A stretch of DNA of 64,000 nt, taken from positions 1,355,614 to 1,419,613 of the forward strand of contig JAJEKV010000031.1 of NCBI GenBank assembly GCA_021234155.1, read 5' to 3'. The DNA is from Isoetes taiwanensis (lineage: Eukaryota; Streptophyta; Lycopodiopsida; Isoetales; Isoetaceae). Positions 45,242 through 56,378 of this stretch are shown in pieces; the stretch's first letter is position 1; the number at the start of each line of letters is the position of its first letter. The translations under genes were made by a program, and so were the position numbers. Under the pieces are notes generated by a model. It made no database searches, was not told where the DNA came from, and saw nothing but the letters and a program-made list of their open reading frames with translations.

Positions 45242-48200
45242 TATATTTTAACGTCCTCGGAGGCCAAACTTGACCTATGAGGCCGGTACATGCGGTTACA
45301 CAAAGCGGATAAAACCACACCAAAAAGACAAATGCTACTATACAATGTGTCCCTACTCAAGGGATGAAAAAACCCCCACATGGGAGGAAAAACCCTGGTA
45401 GTAGGCTCTCAGATCCCTTGTCCTGTAAGGGATTCTCTAATGGTAGAGACTTGCAAAATGTAGGATCGCGAGGCGTGCAATCATTGGCGATGCCCGACAA
45501 TTGATCACGAGAGGGTGCCTCGAGCATCTAAGATCAGCATGTGTTGCTCGGATATGCGTATATGCGGACACTCTTGCAGAGCATGGTGCTCATCCTCTCT
45601 TGTCTGCGCATGTGGCAACACCGGCATATTCTCTCATCTTGGGGGATTCTTTTGCCCTCCATCCGTAGTCCAACGACTGTTTCAATTAGAGATGATGGGA
45701 CCCCGTCCTCCACGGAGGCAATAGCTCTCCGTTTCTTCATAGATATATGCTTTCAAATGCCGGTGTGGGCCATGTTCCGGTGTTGGATTGAGAAACCGAC
45801 CCGAGTGGGGGGCCAAACATGAGACCCCGGCCCGGTCAAATTCCACGATGTTGGACCCGGGCATCCAAGACTCTATTGTCAGTAACAGCGCTAAGCGGTT
45901 GAAGGGACATCAATATACTTGGACCTGATCTTACTCGAGTGCAAAAAAAGGAGAGCGAGAGGAGTTCACAAAAATCGTGGCAAGTCGGGAGGCGGGGATG
46001 TACAGGCTTGGTTAATGGCAAGATGAAGGTGTTTGTACCTCCCGCGACAAGCGATGCAGGCTGTGGCGATGGAGCCGGGGACATTTAGACCTTTCACCTC
46101 CGGGCGGCAAACCGGATGCAACAACCGGGACCCGGTGCTTTCGGGCACCACGGAGCGGCCCTGCAACCTCCTGGGGCGGTGCGGGGACAACCGCCCGCAG
46201 GCGACATAGGGACGGTGTCTTCGACTTGTATCATGGAATCAGTAGGGGATTCCCACGGAAGAAGGGCGTTGGCCTTGTTGGGATCGCTACGGTATGGACA
46301 TCATCTTCTTGCAAGAGACATGGGAATATCGTGGGCATCGGTACCGGACATCTCGGGATACCGGTGCTTCTCGCTTCGCTAATGCAGCGCATGGCAGCGA
46401 GGATATGGAGGGGTGGCATGCTACTTCAAAGATGCTATAGCAGCCACGGTCTCGGCTCCACAAGGTGGCGACTTAACCGCTACGTGGGTGAGAATACTGG
46501 AGCCTCAGCATCGTCCATTATTTATTGCATGTTGTTATATACCCCATGCAGCCTCTAAGTTCTACCAGGTCCAGGAGGCAGACACGGATGTACAAATGCC
46601 TTACAGAGATCTGTATGATGACATAGAGCAATATCGCCAGCAAGGGCATGTGCTCTTGTTAGGAGATTTCAATACCCTTTGAGAGCCGTGCGGTCGGTTT
46701 ACCTTCGAGGGAGAGGCCGATTCGACCCACTTTCGGCTTGAAAGCGGCACCCCAACATGCGGGAGCGGTCTCAAGATGTCCCTGATCCTGCGCCTTTGGA
46801 AGGGAGTTGGTTCAACTCTGTCAGGTCTTTGACATGGTAGTGTGCAATGGTATGATCAGATGGCCGCAATCAGGGGGTTTTACTTGCAAGAGCGATAGAC
46901 ATGATGGTGGAGCTAGCGTGGTAGACTATCTCCTTGCTCCAGTGGTAGGACTTGACATGATCAGCGAGCTCTCAATTGGCACACGAACAGGAGATGAGGA
47001 GGCTTTGTCGGACCACTATCCACTTTATGTCACTTTGGATTGGGAGCACTTTCGATGGCGCCAATCCGCGGTAGAAACCATCGGGGTTGAGATACATCCC
47101 CGACTATCGAAAAGCAAAGCGAGAATATGAGTGCGTGTTGGGCGTGAACTGCCGGGGTTGATGCCCTTTACACGTTACATGATAGGTGGGAATGGCTTGT
47201 AAATGCCTTTACTCACGCGCAGCTAGTGCATGCTTTGCGGCGAGGATCATTTCCGCGAATGGACCTTCTTGTGATTCCCTCGAAATCCCCCGGTTTGGCC
47301 GAGTGCAAGGCTCTAAAGACCAACTACCTCGTCTCCCGGATCCACAATTGCGGCGGCCAGCCATTCAGGGACTATAGAGCATTCTTGAAATCCAAAAAGC
47401 ATCGTTACATTGCGGACCATCGGCCGGCCGCATGTTTGATTTGTTGATGGCCCAGGCGAAAGCCTTACGGCGTAGGGTGTTGTACAAGAGGCATCAACCA
47501 CCCGGCAATATTACCGTGGACCGGTGGATGCATCGCTTGGAGGAGCTGTATGATCCCCGGGGAGCGCTGGCGGGGTTCCAGTCGAGTAGGAGAAATCTTT
47601 GCGGCTCACGGAGGAAGACATCCAATGGGGCCTTAGACACACGGCTAATGGCAAGCGAAGGACTTCGCGGGGACTTCAAGCGAGTTATTGAAATGGGGTG
47701 GGCCAGCTTTGCTAGGGCCTCTAACAAATGATTATTAACCAGGCCATAAGGGAGGGCCTCGGGGAGTGGGATGGTTAGCAAAGGTCACCCCAATTCATAA
47801 GGCAGTAACGAGGATGATTCGGCGAACTACCGCGATCATGGTGAGCCCATTACTACAAAAGCTTTTAGCGGTGTGGTGGAGAAGAAGTTAACTTCGGTGG
47901 GCTGAGGAAAGGCGGGAGTCGCGTCTGATTGGCGGTGCGGGGTTTAAGCCCTGCCCTCCCTGTCGACCATATATTCCTCTCGAGAATCCTTATGGAAGCT
48001 ACTACATTAATCTGTGGCGTGACCTGTACTCTGTTTTTAGTAGATTTCAAGGCGGCATATGATCGGTCCCTCGGGACTGTTGTGGCGACATTTTGCAGTA
48101 TTTGCATGCCCCACGGACTTACAAAATGTCATCTATAGACTCTATGATGGGATATATCTTTGCATTGCACGCATCGGATCAATGAGTTGCTAGCACCATA

Positions 48201-49100
48201 GGGGTTAAGCAGGGATGTCCGTTATCTCCAACGCTCTTTGGTCTCTACATTGACAAGTTGGAGACTTGGATGCAAGAACATGGGGCGGTGGCCCGGCTAC
48301 TACGAGGCATACGGTATAAGGCAATTGCTCTATGCAAATGATGTAGACTTGCTATCCCATACGACCCGGTATCACGGCGGACATTTGGGCGCTCTTAGTG
48401 GGTTACGTGACACAACAGGAATGGCGGTGAACTGCTGCGAGAAAACTAAGCTCTGGCAGTCCTCTCCTCGCAACATGATATCCCAGATCTCTATTACGGA
48501 GGGGCCGGAAGGTGGATGTTGTAAGGACCTTCAAGTATCGGGAATCGACTTTTCGCTAGCATGTTATGGGATGACCGTGGAAAAAAGCGGGTGGTCAGCG
48601 GGATGGAAAAGCCACATATGCTATGCGAGAATAGGCTGCTTCTCTGAGAATAGACCTATGTGGTTGGGCACGTGTGAGCACACTGTTGAGAACTTTCGTT
48701 GAACGGTATTGTTGTATGGGGTAGAGGTCTGGGGTCGGCAATTAGCAAGAACACACAGGATAAGCTAGAGAGGGTGCAAAAGGCCTTCTTAACATCTGAG
48801 TCTAGGTATCAAGGACCGCGGTACCTTATCGATTTTGCTATATGAGGCCCGGGTTCGGCCCACGCAACATTCCGCTATCTCATGAGACATCTTGCATATT
48901 TCCACAAGGTCACCCGGCATGGATGCACAACGCGTCTTCCCAGGGGCTTTGTTATTGGCACAAGAGCCACAACGACCAAGAGGGTATGGCGGGAACCGCT
49001 CGGGGGTGGTTCATAGCGTGGTCTATAGACTACCGGTGATTGTGGCTATGCACGATGCCCGGGACAGTTTTGCACACTGAATGAGCGCTTTGCCACCACT
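45242..49100 (+). mobile_element. LINE with APE endonuclease and RT, decayed, nested in CACTA-B
   Basis: Plus-strand pieces: endonuclease start YGMDIIFLQETWEYRG (about 46290), endonuclease core GHVLLLGDFNTL (46660) and end EEALSDHYPLYVTLDW (about 47000); RT VDHIFLSRI and CTLFLVDFKAAYDRS (about 47950-48070), GVKQGCPLSPTLFGLYIDKL (about 48205-48265), LLYANDVDLLSHT (about 48330); C-terminal ISKNTQDKLERVQKAFL (about 48745). The RT active site YADD reads YAND. Many frame changes. The motif type differs from the L1-like element at 8-12 kb. 45300-46200 holds no assignable gene and may be its 5' untranslated region. Edges are approximate. Confidence 0.78.
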
Positions 49101-49880
49101 CTGTGGGATGCAACCACTCGTGCAAAAGGAAAAAGAGAGGATCAAGGAGATTTTAGAAGCAGAATATCCCGAGCTCAAGTCAGGAGAGATCTCATGGAGG
49201 GAGGTTTGTTCAAAGCAGGGTAAACATGTTAAAGCCACCAGGTATTAGGCTCTTTCGTTCTTCATTATAACCTCATTGTACTCATATTTTATTTATATTT
49301 TGCAGAGGTAATCAGAAGAAGCAGTTGAAAGCTCTTGCCAAAGCTACGAGGAGTCTCGATAGAGGAAGTGGCACAGCCTATCTGGTTGACTAATGAGGCA
49401 TTTCAAGTACATCATCTCTCCCATGAGTCGTATAATTAGATGACGCCATGTGGACTAAGTCCTTGTATTGCATTGTAGTGTTTGAAGGCCAACATATTAT
49501 CAAAGAAAGGGAAGCTAGAACAAAGCGTATTTGACGGCCAGGTACGGCGAGCAAGTGGCGACCATAGTGCCAATAAGGCTGGTCCGCGGCGGTTATGGCT
49601 TTCTGGATAAGCTATTTGTAAGTATAAATTTGGTTTATAATGTAGGTTCTCGAGTTGAACACTAACATTAGTTTTGGTGCTCATTCTCAATAGAAGTCAT
49701 TTGCTGGTCGCCCGGCTGCTAAAGTTGAACGCGAAAGGGCCTTCAAAAAAAGGGTCATCACGGCCATCGATCTGTATTGCCACTAGGCGTGAACGGGGTG
49801 AAGTGTGTATCATTCATTAGATAATTATTTGTGACTACAATGAACTAATTGTTGCGATACAATATAATGCAGGTAAATGA
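49101..49880 (+). pseudogene. CACTA-B TNPA-like gene, 3' exons
   Basis: It resumes after the LINE with KEKERIKEILEAEYPELKS, parallel to RNRLEEEYPELKN in CACTA-A. An intron runs from GTATTAGG (about 49241) to TTTTGCAG (about 49305). NQKKQLKALAKATRSLDRGS follows. 49440-49800 aligns with the end of the CACTA-A gene (shared GGCCAACATATT block). The frame has stops. Confidence 0.5.
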
Positions 49881-50812
49881 AGACGAAATTTTGTAATGTG
49901 CAAATTACATTGTGAAATATATTAATTGAATTCAATCTAAATTTTTTATGCTTTGTTCTTATTATTTGTGATTTTTTTTTGTTATGTTAATTTTATGCTC
50001 GATTCTATTTTTTTATTCTTAGATTTATTAAACATTTAATTACATATTAAATAATAATGCTTATCTACCATGATACTGAATACTAATATAATTTAATCAA
50101 TATTTGTTTCTATTTTTCGAATTTTTAAATTTTTATTCTCGATTTATTTTGTTCATATTTAATATTTATTAATACTATTAATATTATTGTTAATATCAAT
50201 ATTATTTAATATTAATAAATATTACTAAATATTTATTTATATTAAATATTTGTTAATTTTGAATATGAATATTAACTGTCCGTTAAATAATATTGAATAA
50301 TATTAAATAAATATTTTTTTTTGTCAAAATTCCTTGACGTCGTTTAACGACGTTGATGGCGTGGCTGCCACGTGTATCGCCACTCATCATTCGTCTCGAC
50401 GTCAGCGCGCGGCCACGCCAGCAGACAGGTGACAGCCACGTCATCAACGTCGTTGAACGACGTTTAACACGTAACGCGCCAACGTCGGCCTATCTTGGCA
50501 ATGCCATCACCCGCCGCCGACACATGACATGATGACGTGTACTTTTCGTCGTTTAACGACGTTGCCAGCTCATCCACGCTTGCAGCAGTGCCGCGTGGCT
50601 GACCCACGTGTACGCAATGACGTTGAACGACGTCAGGTCGTCGCTTTAAGACGACGCCGTTTCGACGCGTATAGCGACGCATAAAGGTCGCTTATCGACG
50701 CTCAGACGTCGAAATAGACGTCGATAAACGACCTTTTGACGTCGATCATCGACGTGTAAACGTCGTCTGGACGTCGTAATAGACGTCGTAACAGGGCTTT
50801 AGTTTTGTAGTG
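49881..50812. repeat. CACTA-B AT-rich spacer and right subterminal repeats
   Basis: 49881-50330 is extremely AT-rich (AATATTATTTAATATTAATA type). 50336-50800 is CG-rich, with palindromes CGTCGTTTAACGACG (about 50338 and 50550) and CGTCGTTGAACGACG (about 50448). Nearest the terminus it has CGTCGATCATCGACG (about 50740), the CACTA-A form. The two forms differ by mirrored changes in both half-sites. Confidence 0.85.
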
Positions 50813-53053
50813 ATGCTGCTTTAGCATCTAGCAAACACAATTATATATTTTAGAAAGGCAAACTTTTATTCGTTGTTTCTAATTGACCTAGTTAAAACGT
50901 TTCTTAAACACATTCAAGCTTTTGACAACTGCGACTACTTTACCCCACTTGCCTATCAACCCGGTATACTCGAGAGTTTCCAAGTAATTCTGAAGTGACA
51001 AGGCGGCTACGCTCCACGAAAAGAAAAGTGATACAAATCATTAAAATTGATAGGTATACATTCATCACACGAGATCATCTCTTGTCGACCATTTTCTTTG
51101 AGAGAATGAAACCAAGAGATGTTCGACATCAAAAATATGTTACAAAAAAGTCTTCTAGATCTTGTGCCATGACAACAGTCCCGCGTCTTATTCATGTTGA
51201 ACATAATTAAGTTCCTAGAGCTTTCTCCTCCTATATCGCGGTCATGGTTTTGCTTCTGACTCAACAGTCATGTCGAGAAAAAATGAGGACATGGCGCATT
51301 TATAATTACCGACTTTGTGGCCTCTGTCAAAAGTCAATTAAAAAAAATAAGACCTCAAAACTTCATCTAGAATAAGATCACCTCGTGTTGGCACGGGTGG
51401 AAACCTTAAGTGGGGAAGCCGCTTTTGAAAATTCTCAAACAACCGCAAAGACAAATGCAAAATATAAAGATCACAGAGCATCACATTTGAAAAACATGAA
51501 AATAGACGCCAATTCTTACATTTTCAAGTATTGGTTGGCTATAAAGCTCCACAAACTTTTCCCTCAATATAACATTAAGCTTTTCAACATCACCGGCATG
51601 TGTCCAAAACGAATCATGCACTCCACGTGACCAATAGCAGCATAAGACAAATAATCACCTTCATGATTGCTTAGTTATGTTGTCATCTAAACCCACCCGC
51701 AAATGCAAGTCCCGCATTTTTGCAAGCAACCGCCATTGTCATCATCATATGAGATCCGTCTAAAGAGTGGGCCGAAATTTGGTGGAAATGCGCCGTTGCC
51801 TCCTACGGACCATGACACGGGATATCCACAACGTTTTTAAAAGGGTTATTAAAAAAGCTCCGGAATCCTCGAAGGTGATTAAAAAGCTTACTTGGCGTTT
51901 CACCGTCCCTCCTTAGTGCAAGAACTTGAAGAGATGTTCTCACGAAATGGTAGTTCTTTCTAAGAAACCATTCTTCTTGAAAAAGTGCAAACAAAAAAAT
52001 TAACCTACCAAATGCGTTCCAGGCCTCGGGTATGGTTGCACAACCTGGTAAACCCAATGGAGTAAGCCATCTCACTTTGCTTCACCATCCGAAGCTATTA
52101 TCTATAATACATGATATTATATTGCATATAAAATTTTGTTTCTAATAACAAAACCAAAGAAAATTTAGCATTCCAATTTCCCATCTTAGCACAATCACCC
52201 AACCACTTCATTATGCACCTTGCTTCCTTGAACATCTACGCCAAGAGCATCAAGTGTTATCTGCAACCATTCAAAATTACAACAGATCATAAAATGGATT
52301 AGCACTCATGCCATCAAGATTTTGGACTGTCCCAAAAGCTTGACACTCCATTTGTTCAACAAGGTATGACTTCATTATCAACGAAGCTTTAATTTTGTGT
52401 GAAAGTTATCGACAACATCGACATACCATATTGTTATAATATCAACTTGACAAAAAAAGATTTGGAAATCCACCTTTGCGGCATAACATGCGGTAGCGAT
52501 ACAAATCCACATCATCTGCTATCACGACCCCTTTTCTCTCGGCCTGTTCATTATTTGGGCCCGTGCTCCAACAAATGTTACTCCATACACAGATGTCATA
52601 ACCGTGCGCTTCACAAGCTTGCGGTCAACTGTGTCATTTAGATAACACATGACACTTTTAAACTTCATTTTAGATCCTTGAAGATTCGTAAATAGCTAGC
52701 TTTTCACCCACCGAATCGAAAGCGAAGTTTAGCATTTGCTTTGATTTGAGCTTGTTGATGGGTCTTTAGCTGCTTCTTTCTCAATAATAGCATGGACCCT
52801 GTAATAGCAGTAAGTGAACACCAAAAAGCACCGAGTTTTCATTTGACTTTTTAGACTAAAAAGATATGTGATAAATACTACTCGAATGGCTTCTTCTAAG
52901 CAGACCTTAAAAGTTCATATACTACTGTGCTCACCTCGTAGCAATTCCGGAATAGACATCAGCTGGTGCATCTCCAGCAACCAGATTAACAGATTGAGCT
53001 CCCATCTACAAATGCATTGGCACTACGAACCTCAATACACAAGCTTAGAAGAC
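50813..53053. other. Unassigned part of the 12-kb insertion
   Basis: A minus-strand frame at 51803-52075 (RWLTPLGLPGCATIPEAWNA, then LRRDGETPSKLFNHLRGF) looks protein-like and may be a decayed exon. Weaker minus-strand frames lie near 51007-51264 and 51640-51790. I recognise no family. The rest is AT-rich and empty. Confidence 0.3.
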
Positions 53054-53061
53054 AGATGCAG

Positions 53062-54132
53062 CAGGGTTGCCCTTAAGGGTAAATTTGTGTAGGTGTAATT
53101 TAGAAATGTTGGCTAATAATAGTTTTTTAGCAATAGCAAAGCTGGCGATTTTTTCACAATTTTCAACACTAGGGATAGAAATATTGGCGAATTTTGACCA
53201 ACACGTTTAGCCATTGTGACGATGAGATTTTTGACGTTTCTAAACATTCACAACCTTCTAGCTTCCAGAATTCTCCCCTTGTGCAACTATCTAGCAACTA
53301 AACTTCCCTTCTTGTGCCTATGCATGAGGTTTAGGGACAATTACCCACTTGTGCTCCCCATTTCCTTGTCTTTATTCTTTCTTCTTTTTTTTCTTCAATT
53401 GTTTGATACCCTCTAGATTAAGTATAAGGACAAGTTTCCTAAGTTCTCAAGGTCACAATGACTACTTAGTTAAGCATACTCTTGGGGGATCCATGGATTT
53501 AATACTACATTTATTACGGAATTCCAATTTTGAGATGTTAAAATACCTTAAGGATTTGTCATAATTTGAATGTTTCAAAGACGTCTTTCATGAAACGTTG
53601 AAAACAATGCCTTAAAACCATTTTAAAACCATCGGATGTAATCTTAGGGAAAAACATTGTTCCCCGCGGCATCGATTCAATCATTTGAGCAACGAATGCC
53701 GATTTCCATTTCCATGTTATAACTTATATTTGGTTCTAAAAGCCCGACCAATCGATTAATCACAGATACAATGTAAATCGTATAGATTATTCACAGAGCT
53801 TAAATGCCGGTTGTGAGCAATCTCTTACATTATTATTCATGGTATAAGTCGGATTTCGTTTGCAAGAAATTTACCTCATTGGAGGGGTGCTAAGAGGCGA
53901 ATCCATGAAGCCGGTCCACCGCCTCCATAAAATTGGCGGCTAAAACCGTAAACCTCCTACCCCTAAGAATATGGGGCGAAAAAAAAAAAAAATTGGGAGA
54001 TGAACCGTCGAAAGTTGGCGAATTTTTTTTCCATATTATTCAATGGTATCCTACTAACATTTAGAAATATATTTTAGAAAAAACCTTGAAAATAGCCATT
54101 GGACTAAAATTCGCCCCTTAAGGGCAACCCTG
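53062..54132. mobile_element. Non-autonomous hAT-type element (1071 bp)
   Basis: The ends are perfect 18-bp terminal inverted repeats, CAGGGTTGCCCTTAAGGG at the left and its reverse complement at the right. An 8-bp target duplication AGATGCAG flanks it (53054-53061 and 54133-54140). CAGGG...CCCTG ends with an 8-bp duplication are the signature of the hAT superfamily. The inside has no transposase, so it would depend on an autonomous relative. Confidence 0.88.
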
Positions 54133-54140
54133 AGATGCAG

Positions 54141-54869
54141 AATGGTGAGAGGCAGAATTGAGTGCTGCGTAATAAAGCTGCTTAACATCCATGAACAAAT
54201 ATATTAAGATAGTTCTAAAATTATGTAACCCGAACAATATACGGTGAAAATACATCTCATAATACTCTGGTTTGAAGTTGCAGAGAGTCTGTGAAACCAC
54301 TCCATCATAACTCACATTATAATGGTGGAGGTTCATTTTTCGAAATCGGAATGGATGCGACATGTACATGTGTGTAGTGGAGGTAGCAGAATTATATTTA
54401 ACAAGTAAAATAGATGCAAAACATGCGGATATAAGTATACTAAGGCAAAGGCCATACACGGTCTCTTCCCAATCTTTTATAGTCTTTGCAAGCCATTGCA
54501 TGACCCATCCTGAAAGAGAACATAAGGACATTATAAAATGCCATCTGCAGTACATGTTCTTTTATATTAGAGAATGACAAGATAGACCCTTAGAAATGGG
54601 TCATACATTCTGTTAACCTGCTCTCCCATTCCGTTTGACAACTTCAATTCCAATCTCTGCCCTACAAAATAGTTTAAGCTAAGCCCAAATCTTCTATAAT
54701 AAGTCGCCTTAACCAGCAGGTTTTGATGTTTATAGCAGCAAGCATATATAACATTGGAGGTTTGTCTGGCAAAGCTGATTGCTCATCTGCCACTTCAAAA
54801 CCCAATGACTTACCCTCAGTTGCATTTTCTGGATTCCTTGGTGCACAGGAGATGTGTTTTGTTCAGTAT
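54141..54869 (-). other. Unassigned flank of the hAT element
   Basis: A minus-strand frame (54118-54555) contains a hydrophobic stretch (TVYGLCLSILISACFASILL) that could be a membrane segment. It runs into the hAT element and is probably not intact. No family assigned. Confidence 0.3.
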
Positions 54870-55306
54870 CTATAGTTCTTCAGGCAAATTTTTATGAGTA
54901 ATGAAATGCCTATCAGGATGATGCTGACTACTGCCATCTTTGACATTCTCATCTATTGGTTCTACAGGCATGATGCTATTATCATCTTCTTTCCCTCCTA
55001 CTACTACTACTTCAGCATGCACATTCTGATTAGCCTGCTCATTTTCAAACAACAATAAATACAATGTAAATACCACATCCCAATGACCTTTGACAAAAGA
55101 TAGAAACTCACCTCTTGTGAATGTGTTCCATGCAAAGTAGCTCCCTCATTACCCTGTTCCCATTTAGAGTATATGTATTCTGCCCTTTTTTCTATCCATG
55201 CCTGCTTATCCATTAGGTCTACTCTCTGCTGCCCAAGCTGCAACCAATCACGAAGCTTAGTCACTTGCTTCTTCCTCTCAACTTCTTTTGCAGACCATTT
55301 CTCCAA
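54870..55306 (-). pseudogene. Two-exon fragment of an unknown host-type gene
   Basis: Exon 55306-55112 reads EKWSAKEVERKKQVTKLRDW, WIEKRAEYIYSKWEQGN and ends THSQE before a good donor GTGAGTTTC. Exon 55034-54870 starts after GAGCAG with ANQNVHAEVVVVGG and ends KNLPEEL with a stop, in phase 0. It is highly charged and likely helical, with no known domain seen. No Met begins the first exon (the frame continues upstream as GRKSWNL), so 5' exons are missing. It could be a captured gene fragment. Confidence 0.4.
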
Positions 55307-55713
55307 ATTCCAGGACTTACGCCCCTCTTATTTCTTCACTAACTTCATTCCTGCCATTTCTTCGGCAGCAAACGCTGATGGAGTTCAAATAAAAGACTAT
55401 CATGCACTGAACTCTATCACAGGGACTGGGCTCTAAAAGAAGGTTTAGATTTTCAGTGTTGCAAGACAAATCAATGCCAAAATCATGCGAGATTATTGGA
55501 TTGGCTTCAAGAAGATGGGCGAGAGGCATAGCCATAGCCGAAGCCGGAGTCCCGAAAAGGGGTTCGGGCGGCAACAGGGCTGACCGAGAGTTTACTGGCA
55601 ACAGCCAGTTTGGAGCAGTCACCAGCATATTCTAAGCATATGCCGGCATATACTTGAATATGCCATAACCCCCACATAAACAAGGGTTTGCCCCCCTATG
55701 GGCAACCCAAAAG
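55307..55713. other. Right end of the 12-kb insertion
   Basis: No gene. Near 55674 the sequence ATAAACAAGG repeats the ten bases found at the left junction (about 43748-43757). Beyond it, GGGTTTGCCC and GGGCAACCC can pair. The copia LTR resumes at 55714. Confidence 0.4.
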
Positions 55714-56161
55714 ACCCCTTTAAACATAACCAATACAATGATTGACCATATGCACTATTCATTTGAAATTCAGTAAATTACTGTAGCAGTTACGATGACA
55801 TTCAAAACGATCTAATGGGTGAATTAGATCCAATGTGCAGCTGCCGACAATCACATTCTACACCTCTATCTTATCTCGCTCTCCTTTGACGTCAACTAAA
55901 TTCTCCAGCTTCGACGGTTATGCCCAAGGATCCGGGCCACCTGTACATACTTCTGTTTTTGAATGTTTCGTTGGCTCCGAAAATGTGAAGCCAACCATTT
56001 GACCATGTAAACCAATGGTCATATAAATGTGAATAATTACAAAATTTACATGCCCTTAGGTTCACAACAACCATTAGGGTAACTGTTAGTTTTTCACTGG
56101 AAGTAGTTAGATTAGGTTAACGTGGTTCACATCCAGTACAATTATATGGTGAATTCCAACA
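55714..56161 (-). repeat. copia-3 3' LTR, inner piece
   Basis: Matches 60745-61192 of the 5' LTR with scattered differences and one short indel-rich patch (about 55860-55890), ending AATTCCAACA. On the minus strand it is preceded by the polypurine tract GGTGAAGGAGGAG. Confidence 0.92.
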
Positions 56162-56378
56162 CTCCTCCTTCACCATATAATTAGATAATCTTGCAATGAA
56201 ATCCTGTGCAGCTTGAAACCTGTTAGATGCAGACTGTGTTTCCAACTACAAACAATGTTCAGTGTATTTTTCCTGCAACCTGTAAATGCATACTATGTTT
56301 TTCAACTGCAAACAATATTCAGTGCATCTTCCTGCAACTTGTTTTCACTTGTTTCTTCATAACTTCATATTCATATGT

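Larger units (their letters stand above)
44480..50812 (+). mobile_element. Second CACTA element, 3' half only (CACTA-B)
   Basis: The right end is AGTTTTGTAGTG at 50801-50812, preceded by CG-rich subterminal palindromes and an AT-rich spacer, as in CACTA-A. A TNPA-like gene is recognisable to the left. No CACTACAA left end, tnp2 or leader is present, so the 5' half is lost. A LINE is nested in it at about 45.2-49.1 kb. Confidence 0.8.

Noticed and set aside
47850-47875. TACTACAAAAGC as a CACTA terminus
   Set aside because: It lies inside the LINE region, lacks the first C of CACTA, and has no subterminal repeats or partner end.
54118-54555. 145-codon minus-strand frame as an intact membrane protein
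   Set aside because: Its end is formed by the hAT terminal repeat, and no upstream exon or family could be recognised.
43753-55713. The 12-kb insertion as a Helitron
   Set aside because: A hairpin-like GTGCGCAGCAC lies near one end, but the TC start, CTRR end and A/T target are not met.
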